Origin: Bacteroidota bacterium
GTDB taxonomy: Bacteria > Bacteroidota > Bacteroidia > Chitinophagales > Chitinophagaceae
Assembly (NCBI GenBank): GCA_030706635.1
Contig: JAUZOD010000022.1
Span: forward strand, 1-57,695
DNA: 57,695 nt
Reading direction: 5' to 3'
Shown: one piece after another, positions 28,553-36,232 of the stretch
How positions within the stretch are numbered: position 1 is the first letter of the stretch
Layout: every line of letters starts with the position of its first letter
The notes under the pieces: generated by a model
The model's input: only the letters and a program-made list of their open reading frames with translations
The model's database searches: none
What the model was told of the DNA's origin: nothing
Program-made: the position numbers and the translations under genes

Positions 28553-29608
28553 ATGAAAAAAATTCTTGTCACCGGTGGCTGTGGATATATCGGATCCCAT
28601 ACCATCATCGATCTTCAGGAGAATGGCTTTGACGTGATTTCTGTCGATAATAACTCCCGGTCCAACCCGCGCATCCTGGAAGGGGTGCAGAAAATATCGG
28701 GTAAAAAAGTCAAAAACTACAAGGTGGACCTTTGCAATTTCGACGACAGCTATGCCATCTTTCATGAAAATCCGGATATCACGGGCATCATCCATTTTGC
28801 GGCCTTCAAGTCAGTCGGAGAATCCGTTTCCAATCCCCTGATGTATTTCGAGAATAATCTCCAGTCGCTGATCAATCTGCTCAAATGCGTTCAGGAATTT
28901 AAAATCCCTCATTTTGTATTTTCTTCTTCCTGTACGGTCTATGGAAATCCTGCGGAAATCCCCGTGTCGGAAACGACTCCGCCAAAGCCCGCAGAATCGC
29001 CTTATGGATATACCAAACAGATGGGAGAACAGATCATCAACGAATTTTATAAATCCGTGGATCTGAATGCCATCCTGCTGCGATATTTCAATCCGGTCGG
29101 CGCCCACCCCTCCGGCATCATCGGAGAACTGCCCATCGGCAGACCCGCGAACCTGGTACCGGCCATCACCCAAACTGCCGTTGGCAAATTGCCACAGATG
29201 CAGGTTTACGGAGATGACTATCCAACCCGCGATGGATCCTGCATCCGGGATTTTATTCATGTTTGCGATATCGCCCACGCCCACACGCTTTCCCTGCAAT
29301 ACCTCATTGCCGGTAAATCCACCCAAAAATGCGGGGTTTTTAATCTCGGCAGCGGAAATGGTGTTACCGTGCTGGAAGCCATTCACGCATTTGAAAAGGT
29401 CAGTGGTTTGAAACTGAACTACTCCATTGGCCCGCGGCGCCCGGGTGACGTGGTGGCCATCTACGCCAACAACGAGCTGGCCCGGAAAGAACTCGGATGG
29501 AACCCGAAATATTCACTGGAAGATATGCTGTCTACTGCCTGGCGATGGGAACAGAAAATTAAAATAGACGAAACATTTTACAACAGTAAGTTTTCAGAAC
29601 TCAATTAA
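28553..29608 (+). CDS. galE: UDP-glucose 4-epimerase
   Basis: GalE interconverts UDP-glucose and UDP-galactose. The 351-residue short-chain dehydrogenase has the NAD-binding VTGGCGYIGSHT, the catalytic Ser region FSSSCTVYG, the YxxxK pair in SPYGYTKQMGE, and RYFNPVGAHPSG typical of GalE. It lies 15 bases after rmlA, so the two sugar-nucleotide genes are probably cotranscribed and feed cell-surface polysaccharide synthesis. Activity on UDP-GlcNAc cannot be excluded. Confidence 0.93.
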   Translation: MKKILVTGGCGYIGSHTIIDLQENGFDVISVDNNSRSNPRILEGVQKISGKKVKNYKVDLCNFDDSYAIFHENPDITGIIHFAAFKSVGESVSNPLMYFENNLQSLINLLKCVQEFKIPHFVFSSSCTVYGNPAEIPVSETTPPKPAESPYGYTKQMGEQIINEFYKSVDLNAILLRYFNPVGAHPSGIIGELPIGRPANLVPAITQTAVGKLPQMQVYGDDYPTRDGSCIRDFIHVCDIAHAHTLSLQYLIAGKSTQKCGVFNLGSGNGVTVLEAIHAFEKVSGLKLNYSIGPRRPGDVVAIYANNELARKELGWNPKYSLEDMLSTAWRWEQKIKIDETFYNSKFSELN

Positions 29609-29641
29609 CCCCATTCTTTTTTATATAACCAGCAACAGAAA

Positions 29642-30592
29642 ATGATAACGGTAACAGGACAAAAAGACACCAGGAGCGGATTTGGAGACGGTATAGTCGA
29701 AATAGCGAGAAAGAATCAGAACGTAGTAGCGCTTACGGCCGATCTGGCTGGGTCTCTTAAGCTCAATCAATTCATCAAAGAATTTCCGGAACGTTTTATT
29801 CAGTGTGGAATAGCTGAAGCCAATATGATCAGTATTGCAGCAGGCATGACCATCGGGGGTAAAATTCCCTATACCACTACTTTCGCCAATTTTTCCACGG
29901 GACGTGTGTACGATCAGATCCGTCAATCCGTGGCTTATTCCGGCAAGAACGTGAAAATCTGTGCTTCCCACGCGGGGCTGACCCTGGGCGAGGACGGCGC
30001 CACGCACCAGATCCTGGAAGACATCGGTATGATGAAAATGGTTCCGGGAATGACCGTGATCGTGCCCTGCGACTATGCCCAGACCAAAGCAGCCACCATG
30101 GCCATTGCCGACTACCAGGGCCCTGTCTATCTGCGTTTCGGAAGACCGGTTTGGCCGATCTTCACCACAGAAATGGAATTCAAAATAGGAAAAGCCCAAC
30201 AGCTGACGGAAGGCACAGACGTTTCTATTTTTGCCTGCGGACACCTGGTGTGGATCGCGCTGGAAGCAGAAAAAATACTCAGGGAGAAAGGCATTTCCGC
30301 TGAGGTGATTAATATCCATACAGTCAAACCGCTGGATGCAGAGGCCGTTCTGAAATCCATACAAAAAACAGGATGTGCCGTTTCCGCGGAAGAACACAAT
30401 ATCATTGGCGGATTGGGCGACAGCGTGGCCCAGGTGGCCGCCAAAAACGCGCCTGTTCCCCAGGAATATATTGGTACAAAAGATACTTTCGGAGAAAGCG
30501 GAACGCCCGCCCAGTTGCTGGAAAAATACGGGCTGGATGCGGCTCATATCGTGCAGGCAGCTGAAAAAGCCATCTCCCGGAAAAATAAATAG
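29642..30592 (+). CDS. Transketolase, C-terminal subunit (split enzyme)
   Basis: The 316-residue product corresponds to the pyrimidine-binding and C-terminal domains of transketolase: TADLAGSLK, ERFIQCGIAEANMISIAAGM (with the catalytic Glu that activates thiamine diphosphate), HAGLTLGEDGATHQ, and a C-terminal GESGTPAQLLEKYGL. The diphosphate-binding half must be a separate protein, as in other two-subunit transketolases. It is not the upstream gene here (galE) nor anywhere else in the window. It would act in the non-oxidative pentose phosphate pathway. Confidence 0.9.
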   Translation: MITVTGQKDTRSGFGDGIVEIARKNQNVVALTADLAGSLKLNQFIKEFPERFIQCGIAEANMISIAAGMTIGGKIPYTTTFANFSTGRVYDQIRQSVAYSGKNVKICASHAGLTLGEDGATHQILEDIGMMKMVPGMTVIVPCDYAQTKAATMAIADYQGPVYLRFGRPVWPIFTTEMEFKIGKAQQLTEGTDVSIFACGHLVWIALEAEKILREKGISAEVINIHTVKPLDAEAVLKSIQKTGCAVSAEEHNIIGGLGDSVAQVAAKNAPVPQEYIGTKDTFGESGTPAQLLEKYGLDAAHIVQAAEKAISRKNK

Positions 30593-30632
30593 TGCAATTT
30601 CCCGTATAGAGTGACTAACCTGATTTTATCTG

Positions 30633-31184
30633 ATGACGGAGCAAACAACGGATACTGAATTACTGGCCTTGTTCCGCGAGCCGGCAACAAAGGAAAAAGC
30701 GTTCAATATCCTTGTTAAAAAATACCAGGAACGGCTGTATTGGCATATACGCCGCATGCTGGTGGATCATGATGATTCTAATGATGTGATGCAGAATGTG
30801 TTTATCCGGGTTTGGAATGCCCTGGCCAATTTCCGCGAAGATGCCCAGCTTTATACCTGGCTCTACAGGATCGCCACCAACGAATGCCTCACTTTTCTGG
30901 AGAAGCAAAAAAAGCGGGCCTCCGTGTCCATCAATGACATCGAAAGCGGATTAAGCAATAAGATCCGGGCGGATAAGGATTTCGATGCCAGTAAGCTGGA
31001 GTGGAAATTGCAGTTGGCCATCCAGCAATTGCCTGATAAACAACGTATTGTATTTAACTTACGATATTATGACGAAATGCCCTACGAAGAAATGAGCAGG
31101 GTATTGGAAACTTCGGCAGGAGCCCTGAAAGCCTCCTACCATCACGCGGCTAAAAAAATAGAGGATTTTATACTGAATCATTAA
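30633..31184 (+). CDS. ECF-type RNA polymerase sigma factor
   Basis: The 183-residue protein has sigma region 2 (ILVKKYQERLYWHIRRMLVDHDDSNDVMQNVFIRVW...FREDAQLYTWLYRIATNEC) and region 4 (LQLAIQQLPDKQRIVFNLRYYDEMPYEEMSRVLETSAGALKASYHHA), with no regions 1.1 or 3. It is therefore an extracytoplasmic-function sigma factor. It is followed by a membrane protein with an anti-sigma-like layout and a Spy-like secreted protein, which suggests envelope-stress signalling. The 40-base gap after the transketolase gene leaves open whether it has its own promoter. Confidence 0.95.
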   Translation: MTEQTTDTELLALFREPATKEKAFNILVKKYQERLYWHIRRMLVDHDDSNDVMQNVFIRVWNALANFREDAQLYTWLYRIATNECLTFLEKQKKRASVSINDIESGLSNKIRADKDFDASKLEWKLQLAIQQLPDKQRIVFNLRYYDEMPYEEMSRVLETSAGALKASYHHAAKKIEDFILNH

Positions 31185-31218
31185 ACTTTGAGGTCCATAA
31201 CGAGTCTTATTGAAACCC

Positions 31219-31926
31219 ATGAAAAGGTTAAATGAAATAGAGAGTGAGTTATCCGGGATCGCACCGGTACTGGGTAAAAACGGAACTACGGCTCAACCGT
31301 ACAGTGTTCCGGATGGCTATTTTGCGCATTTTTCAGAAATCCTGCTTAACAGGATCCACAGTGAATCAGGCCTTTTTTTGAAAGAAACTGATATTTCCAA
31401 CACTGTAAATGCGTTGAGCCGGACTGAATTCGGGGATGAAAATCCCCTTTCCGAACTTGCTTCCCTTTCTCCCTTTCTGGCCAAACTGGAAAGGAAAACA
31501 CCCTACCAGGTTCCCGTCGATTATTTCCGCGAATTCCAGGCGAAGAAGGAGAATCCGGTTCCCTCAGAGCGGACTTCCGTCTACGCTGAACAACCCGCTG
31601 TGTCAAAAGCAAAGCTGATTCTTTTCCATTCAGGCACGCGCTTCATGAAATATGCCGTGGCTGCAGTGGCGGCTGGTATAATTGCAACAACCACCTTCTT
31701 TGCCTTGCGCAATACTTCTGCCGATCCTTTAAGTTCGCTAACCAATGTGAGTGATCAGGAGATGGCAAATTATCTGGAAAACCACGATGTCCATTGGGGT
31801 CCCGGAGCTTCCGCCCCGACCGTCTCTGTGGATTTCAGCGACAACGACATCAGCGATTTGCTAAGCAACATCTCGGATACGGAACTGGAACAATACCTGC
31901 CAGATCAAAAACAGAATACAAACTAA
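31219..31926 (+). CDS. Probable anti-sigma factor (single membrane helix)
   Basis: The 235-residue protein has a cytoplasmic N-terminal half with two copies of a Y-x-V-P-x-x-YF motif (YSVPDGYFAHF near residue 27, YQVPVDYFREF near residue 98). A membrane helix KYAVAAVAAGIIATTTFFAL lies at about residues 147-166, and an acidic periplasmic tail follows. This layout is common for proteins encoded directly after ECF sigma genes in Bacteroidota. No zinc-binding anti-sigma motif (HxxxCxxC) is visible, so the function is inferred from position and topology. I use the ATG at 31219; a TTG at 31210 also fits. The Spy-like gene starts 6 bases after its stop. Confidence 0.7.
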   Translation: MKRLNEIESELSGIAPVLGKNGTTAQPYSVPDGYFAHFSEILLNRIHSESGLFLKETDISNTVNALSRTEFGDENPLSELASLSPFLAKLERKTPYQVPVDYFREFQAKKENPVPSERTSVYAEQPAVSKAKLILFHSGTRFMKYAVAAVAAGIIATTTFFALRNTSADPLSSLTNVSDQEMANYLENHDVHWGPGASAPTVSVDFSDNDISDLLSNISDTELEQYLPDQKQNTN

Positions 31927-31932
31927 TACGGA

Positions 31933-32331
31933 ATGAAGAAACTTTTACTTTATATCCTTTTCATCATCGCGGGTTTCACAGTTCAGGCACAGAATGGTAC
32001 CCGGCTGGAAGCGCTTAAGATCGCCTACATCACAAAAAAAATGGATCTCAGTCCGGAAGACGCTCAAAAATTTTGGCCCATTTACAACCAATACGCTGCC
32101 GAACTCCGGCAGGCCAGGCAATATGCACAGCGGAATAACCAAAGCGAAATAGAACTGGATGAAGTCACTTTGGGCATCCGGAAAAAATACAACAGCCAGT
32201 TTACCCAGGTTCTCCCGCCTGAGAAAGTGAATGCCTTTTTCAAATCAGAAAAGGAATTCGGTGTTTTTGTTCAAAAAGAAATGGAGCGTCGCGAACTCAA
32301 AACGCAAAGACGCAACGAAAACAGACAATAG
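31933..32331 (+). CDS. Small secreted Spy/LTXXQ-like protein
   Basis: A signal peptide (MKKLLLYILFIIAGFTVQAQ) precedes about 110 helical, charged residues. KIAYITKKMDLSPEDAQKFWPIYNQY and QVLPPEKVNAFF resemble the paired LTxxQ-type helices of Spy/CpxP periplasmic chaperones, although the exact LTxxQ is replaced by LSPEDAQ and LPPEKV. It is the third gene of the sigma / anti-sigma module and a plausible sensor or target in envelope stress. A strong terminator follows about 90 bases downstream. Confidence 0.75.
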   Translation: MKKLLLYILFIIAGFTVQAQNGTRLEALKIAYITKKMDLSPEDAQKFWPIYNQYAAELRQARQYAQRNNQSEIELDEVTLGIRKKYNSQFTQVLPPEKVNAFFKSEKEFGVFVQKEMERRELKTQRRNENRQ

Positions 32332-32422
32332 ACCCTGAGATTTCCCTAGTTTACCGATTACTTTAAGTTAAAAAAACTTCAATGCCGATATTTGAAGCTG
32401 GTGTTTTTCATAGGTTAGCAAC

Positions 32423-32453
32423 GGCCGGCTCTTTCAAGAGCGGGCCTTTTTTA
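32423..32453 (+). terminator. Rho-independent terminator after the sigma-factor operon
   Basis: GGCCGGCTCTT (32423-32433) pairs with AAGAGCGGGCC (32436-32446) with one mismatch, followed by TTTTTTATA. In practice the inner pairs probably open to form the loop. It closes the operon; the rest of the 283-base gap before the next gene shows no gene. Confidence 0.88.
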
Positions 32454-32614
32454 TAGGTCTTCCCCTCTTCTTTCCACACCAACAATACATCACCCGGCAT
32501 GAAATGAATTTCCGGTTTTTCTGTTTTCAGCTAATTTCGCAGTTCAAAGACCGGTAATGGAAAGGCAATCTTATCTTTTCCGGATTATACCGGAGGACCA
32601 AATACCTTACGACG

Positions 32615-33871
32615 ATGATGAAAATCTCCGCTTTCATTCTATTGTTTTTTTCCGGGGTGGGTTTTCTGCATGCTCAGGACAGCACACAGCAAATTGTTCC
32701 GGGCAGGGTAAACCGGCCCAATCAGATGGGAAAACCTTACGTGATCCTGATATCGGCCGACGGGTTCCGTTATGATCTAGCAGATAAATACCATGCAAAG
32801 AATCTGCTGCAACTCCGAAAACAAGGCGTTAATGCAGATTATATGCAATCCTCATTCCCTTCCCTCACATTTCCGAATCACTATACCATTGTAACAGGGC
32901 TTTATCCGGCTCACCACGGATTGGTAGATAATTCATTTTATGATCCGGCAAAACAAGCCTCCTATTCAATCGGAAATAAATCGGCGGTGCAGGATAGTTC
33001 CTGGTACGGCGGAACACCCCTCTGGGTACTGGCTGAAAAACATGGGATGCTGTCGGCTTGTTTCTATTGGGTCGGCTCGGAAGCGGCCATCCAGGGCGTA
33101 AGACCAACCTATTATTATAATTTTAATGAACGGATCCCCATGAATTCCCGCATCCGGATCGTGCGGGACTGGCTCAGCTTACCGGAAGAAAAGAGACCGC
33201 ATCTTATTACCTTCTACATACCGGATGTGGACCATCAGGAACATCTGCATGGTGTCGATTCCAGGGAAACGGAAATGGCCGTTCAATATGTGGATGAGAG
33301 CATCGGCAAACTGGTTCGTACCGTGGATTCATTGCAGCTGCCCGTGGATTTTATTTTTTTATCAGACCATGGCATGCTGAACATTGATACCCTGAATTAT
33401 ATCGGGATACCGCCGGTGCTGGATACGAATCAGTTCAGGATCGTCAACTCGCTCTCACTCGTTCATTTATACGCATATAACCAGGAAGACATTCTGTCAA
33501 CCGAAATCGCCCTGAAATCCCAGGCCTCAGATTATGATGTTTACCTGGCCGACGAATTACCGGCCATCTGGCATTACAGCAAGGCAGATGATGTTTATAA
33601 CCGCATCGGCGACATACTACTGGTGAGCCGTCCACCAAAAGTGTTTAATTTCAAAAAGCATCATCTAAACCTGGGAGAACATGGCTTCGACCCCTCCCTC
33701 ACTGAAATGCACGCGTGTTTTTATGCCTGGGGACCGGATTTCAAAAAACACTACCAAATCCCGGGATTTGAAAACATTCATGTTTTCCCCCTCATCGCCA
33801 GGATCCTGAAACTCCCGTACAGCGACCCGATAGATGGACGGCTCAGGGTGCTGAAGGGAACACTGCGGTGA
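32615..33871 (+). CDS. Secreted type I phosphodiesterase / nucleotide pyrophosphatase (ENPP-like)
   Basis: The 418-residue protein has a signal peptide (ISAFILLFFSGVGFLHAQ) and the alkaline phosphatase-superfamily core of nucleotide pyrophosphatases. The metal-binding Asp is in LISADGFR, and the catalytic Thr in FPSLTFPNHYTIVTGLYPAHHG. Further metal ligands are YIPDVDHQEH, LSDHGM and LGEHGFD. It would hydrolyse nucleotide pyrophosphate or phosphodiester bonds in the periplasm or outside the cell. A TAATTTCG box about 80 bases upstream may be part of its promoter, without a clear -33 element. Confidence 0.92.
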   Translation: MMKISAFILLFFSGVGFLHAQDSTQQIVPGRVNRPNQMGKPYVILISADGFRYDLADKYHAKNLLQLRKQGVNADYMQSSFPSLTFPNHYTIVTGLYPAHHGLVDNSFYDPAKQASYSIGNKSAVQDSSWYGGTPLWVLAEKHGMLSACFYWVGSEAAIQGVRPTYYYNFNERIPMNSRIRIVRDWLSLPEEKRPHLITFYIPDVDHQEHLHGVDSRETEMAVQYVDESIGKLVRTVDSLQLPVDFIFLSDHGMLNIDTLNYIGIPPVLDTNQFRIVNSLSLVHLYAYNQEDILSTEIALKSQASDYDVYLADELPAIWHYSKADDVYNRIGDILLVSRPPKVFNFKKHHLNLGEHGFDPSLTEMHACFYAWGPDFKKHYQIPGFENIHVFPLIARILKLPYSDPIDGRLRVLKGTLR

Positions 33872-33880
33872 ACGCTTTGC

Positions 33881-34002
33881 CAATGTGCTAATATGGAAAT
33901 GTGCTGATGTGAAAATAAAAGAACCTTGCCCGGGTATCTCTTGTTTCATCAACACATTAGTTCTCCAATTTTCACATCAGCACTTTTTCACATTTCCACA
34001 TT
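33881..34002. repeat. Family C inverted repeat between convergent genes
   Basis: Left arm AATGTGCTAATATGGAAATGT and on to 33916; right arm 33967-34002 with TTCACATCAGCAC and CACATTTCCACATT units. The right arm overlaps the last 15 bases of the hydrolase gene, so its C-terminal residues NVEM and stop codon are repeat sequence. Confidence 0.85.
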
Positions 34003-34731
34003 AAACACCGGAACCTTAATATCATGATAAAACAAAAACGTCCACCCCTCTCCCCCGCCCTGTTCCCACCATTGCTGGCGTAACTGCATGCATTTTTTCC
34101 CGTCATAATCATACTTCGCCACAAAACGGTTTTTCATTTGGCTCAATTGCGGCGCCACATCACCGCCAAAGAAAAAATGCTGACCATCTTCTTCCAGATG
34201 GAAAACCTGGTGAAATGGACAATGACCTCCCGTAAGTTCATAACGGATATAGTCGTCTATTTTGCCGTTGCCTTCAAGCTTCACGAGATTGCTGAATGAA
34301 TTCAAAAACTGAAACGATTCCGGCTCATAGCTGGGTGATCCTTTTTCGAGCGCATACTCCAGCTCCCTTCGTTGTATATAATATTTTGCCTGTGGAAAAG
34401 CCGCGACACGACGCCCATCCGGAAGGTTTTTACCCATTCCGCCCACATGATCTTTGTGTAAATGACTCATCAGGACTTTGCTGACAGACCGGGGATCAAC
34501 GCCCGCAACTTTCATCAGCTGATGCAATTGCAACTCACCGTCTTTTTCAAAGCCAAGTCCCGAGTCCAGCAACAATACATCATTGCGGGTAACTACCACA
34601 AAAGGCTGGATCTCCACCAGAAGACTCCCCGTGGACCGCTGCTGCAGATCATCATGGGCAATATCAAAAGGAATAAATTCTTTGGACTTTCCAACGGTGA
34701 ATGCGCCTTCGGAAAGCGGGATGATTTTCAT
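33988..34731 (-). CDS. Metallo-beta-lactamase-fold hydrolase
   Basis: The 247-residue protein carries the complete dinuclear zinc motif set: MSHLHKDHVGG (HxHxDH), GGHCPFHQ with the third-site His, and the bridging Asp in GGDVAPQ. There is no signal peptide. Similar proteins include lactonases and other small-molecule esterases; the substrate cannot be named from sequence. It is separated from rodA by a family A repeat. The last residues and the stop codon come from a family C repeat, so the natural C-terminus may have been altered. Confidence 0.88.
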   Translation of the reverse strand: MKIIPLSEGAFTVGKSKEFIPFDIAHDDLQQRSTGSLLVEIQPFVVVTRNDVLLLDSGLGFEKDGELQLHQLMKVAGVDPRSVSKVLMSHLHKDHVGGMGKNLPDGRRVAAFPQAKYYIQRRELEYALEKGSPSYEPESFQFLNSFSNLVKLEGNGKIDDYIRYELTGGHCPFHQVFHLEEDGQHFFFGGDVAPQLSQMKNRFVAKYDYDGKKCMQLRQQWWEQGGGEGWTFLFYHDIKVPVFNVEM

Positions 34732-34755
34732 GCCGTAAAAGTAGGAAGGCAGATG

Positions 34756-34884
34756 GATAATTTGAGAATTTGATGATTTGAAAATTTGAAGATGAAAAGC
34801 AATGAAAAATGATCCTCAAATCAATAATGCTGACAGACGCAAAGCATTCTCAAATTTTCAAATCATCAAATTCTCAAATTATCC
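34756..34884. repeat. Family A inverted repeat between rodA and hydrolase gene
   Basis: Arms 34756-34793 and 34847-34884 are almost perfect reverse complements over about 35 bases, built of TTTGAGAA/TTTGATGA/TTTGAAAA units. The loop is about 53 bases. The right arm ends within two bases of the rodA stop codon. Confidence 0.93.
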
Positions 34885-34885
34885 C

Positions 34886-36232
34886 CTACCTCAACACCAT
34901 CTGCCGGTCCGAATCCAATTTTACCAGAATAAACAGCATAACGCTGAACGTGAGCAGAGAAGTTCCTCCATAACTCACAAAGGGAAGTGGTATACCGATA
35001 ACGGGGGCCAGACCGATGGTCATGCAAATGTTAATAGCAATATGAAAAAAGAATACCGAGGCCACGCCATAGGCATAAGCGCGACTGAATACGCTTCGCT
35101 GTCGCTCCGCAATGGTCACGATTCGCATCAGCAGGATCCCGTAGATGCTGAGAAATAGAACACTGCCGGTAAATCCGAAACTCTCTCCGATGGTGCAGAA
35201 AATAAAATCTGTTCTTTGCTCGGGCACAAAATCATAACGGGTCTGGGTGCCGCTCAATAAACCTTTACCCAAAAGACCGCCATTGCTGATCGCGATCTTA
35301 CTCTGCTTCACATTATAATTACTGCTCGTTTTCTTCTTGGAACCCGCTTTCTGTTCAATCTCCAGGGCTGCTTCGGCATCCTTCGGCACATAGTCTTTAC
35401 CGATGGCATCGTAAATGCGTTTCACCTGATAGGGCTGAAAGATATGATCGAAGGCAAAGGGCACCACAAAACGCTGGATGCCCACACAAACAAACCACAC
35501 GCTGGCAATCGCAAATAAAATACTGCGGTGCCGCTTAACCTGTTTTCTCAGAATAAATATAGCCAGTGCAGCAATACCCGTGAGGATCAGCGCCAGCAGA
35601 TTGGGATCCAGCAATAGCGTCGCCACCACAAGCACTGCGAAGGAAAAGCCGATGATCAGCACGTAGGGCGGCAGGCCTTCCCGGAACATCACCAGAAAAA
35701 ACGAAAAATAAACCAACGCCAGTCCGGTTTCTTTTTGCATGATGCTCAACCCCGCAGGAACCAGTGCAATAATCGCTGCAATGATCTGTGAACGGGGTCT
35801 TGCAAAATCGGTCTCCACGCGCGACAGGTATTTGGCCAGCGCCAGGTTTACAAATATTTTACAGATGTCTGCCGGCTGGATCTGCACGGAACTGCCCAGC
35901 CTGATGATGGACTCCGTTCCCTTTATATTGGAGTGAAACGGAAACACGATTAACATGAGCAGGATACCGAACGCATACCAGAGATTGGCCGTTGCAGTGA
36001 AAAACTTACTATCTGTGAGTAAAATGAAAATTCCCGCTACACCGCTCAGTAAAAAGAACAGGGCCTGCCGGCTGTAATCAGTTTTCAGGGAGATGAATCC
36101 CTGGAGAACATTTTCTCCATCCCGGTAGGTTGCCGCGAAGATACTGATGACGCCGATGGCGCTTAAGATGAACCAGAGCAGGACCAACCACCGGTCAGCC
36201 CCTTTTACCAGGGATGCATTTCGTTGGGTCAT
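34886..36232 (-). CDS. rodA: Rod-shape SEDS glycosyltransferase RodA
   Basis: RodA polymerises glycan strands from lipid II during side-wall synthesis, together with PBP2. The 448-residue protein has about ten membrane helices. The SEDS signature is near the C-terminus (GLAPVIGIPLPFVSYGGTSLLTFSVMLFIL), with QPADICKIFVNLALAKYL earlier. A long loop around residues 250-310 (KRIYDAIGKDYVPKDAEAALE...KTSSNYNVKQSKIAISNGGLLGKGLLSGTQ) is larger than in E. coli RodA and typical of Bacteroidota. The start overlaps the mrdA stop by 4 bases (ATGA), indicating translational coupling. Confidence 0.96.
   Translation of the reverse strand: MTQRNASLVKGADRWLVLLWFILSAIGVISIFAATYRDGENVLQGFISLKTDYSRQALFFLLSGVAGIFILLTDSKFFTATANLWYAFGILLMLIVFPFHSNIKGTESIIRLGSSVQIQPADICKIFVNLALAKYLSRVETDFARPRSQIIAAIIALVPAGLSIMQKETGLALVYFSFFLVMFREGLPPYVLIIGFSFAVLVVATLLLDPNLLALILTGIAALAIFILRKQVKRHRSILFAIASVWFVCVGIQRFVVPFAFDHIFQPYQVKRIYDAIGKDYVPKDAEAALEIEQKAGSKKKTSSNYNVKQSKIAISNGGLLGKGLLSGTQTRYDFVPEQRTDFIFCTIGESFGFTGSVLFLSIYGILLMRIVTIAERQRSVFSRAYAYGVASVFFFHIAINICMTIGLAPVIGIPLPFVSYGGTSLLTFSVMLFILVKLDSDRQMVLR

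Noticed and set aside
29621-30547. Long open frame opposite the transketolase gene
   Set aside because: Antisense shadow of a conserved enzyme with full motif support on the other strand.
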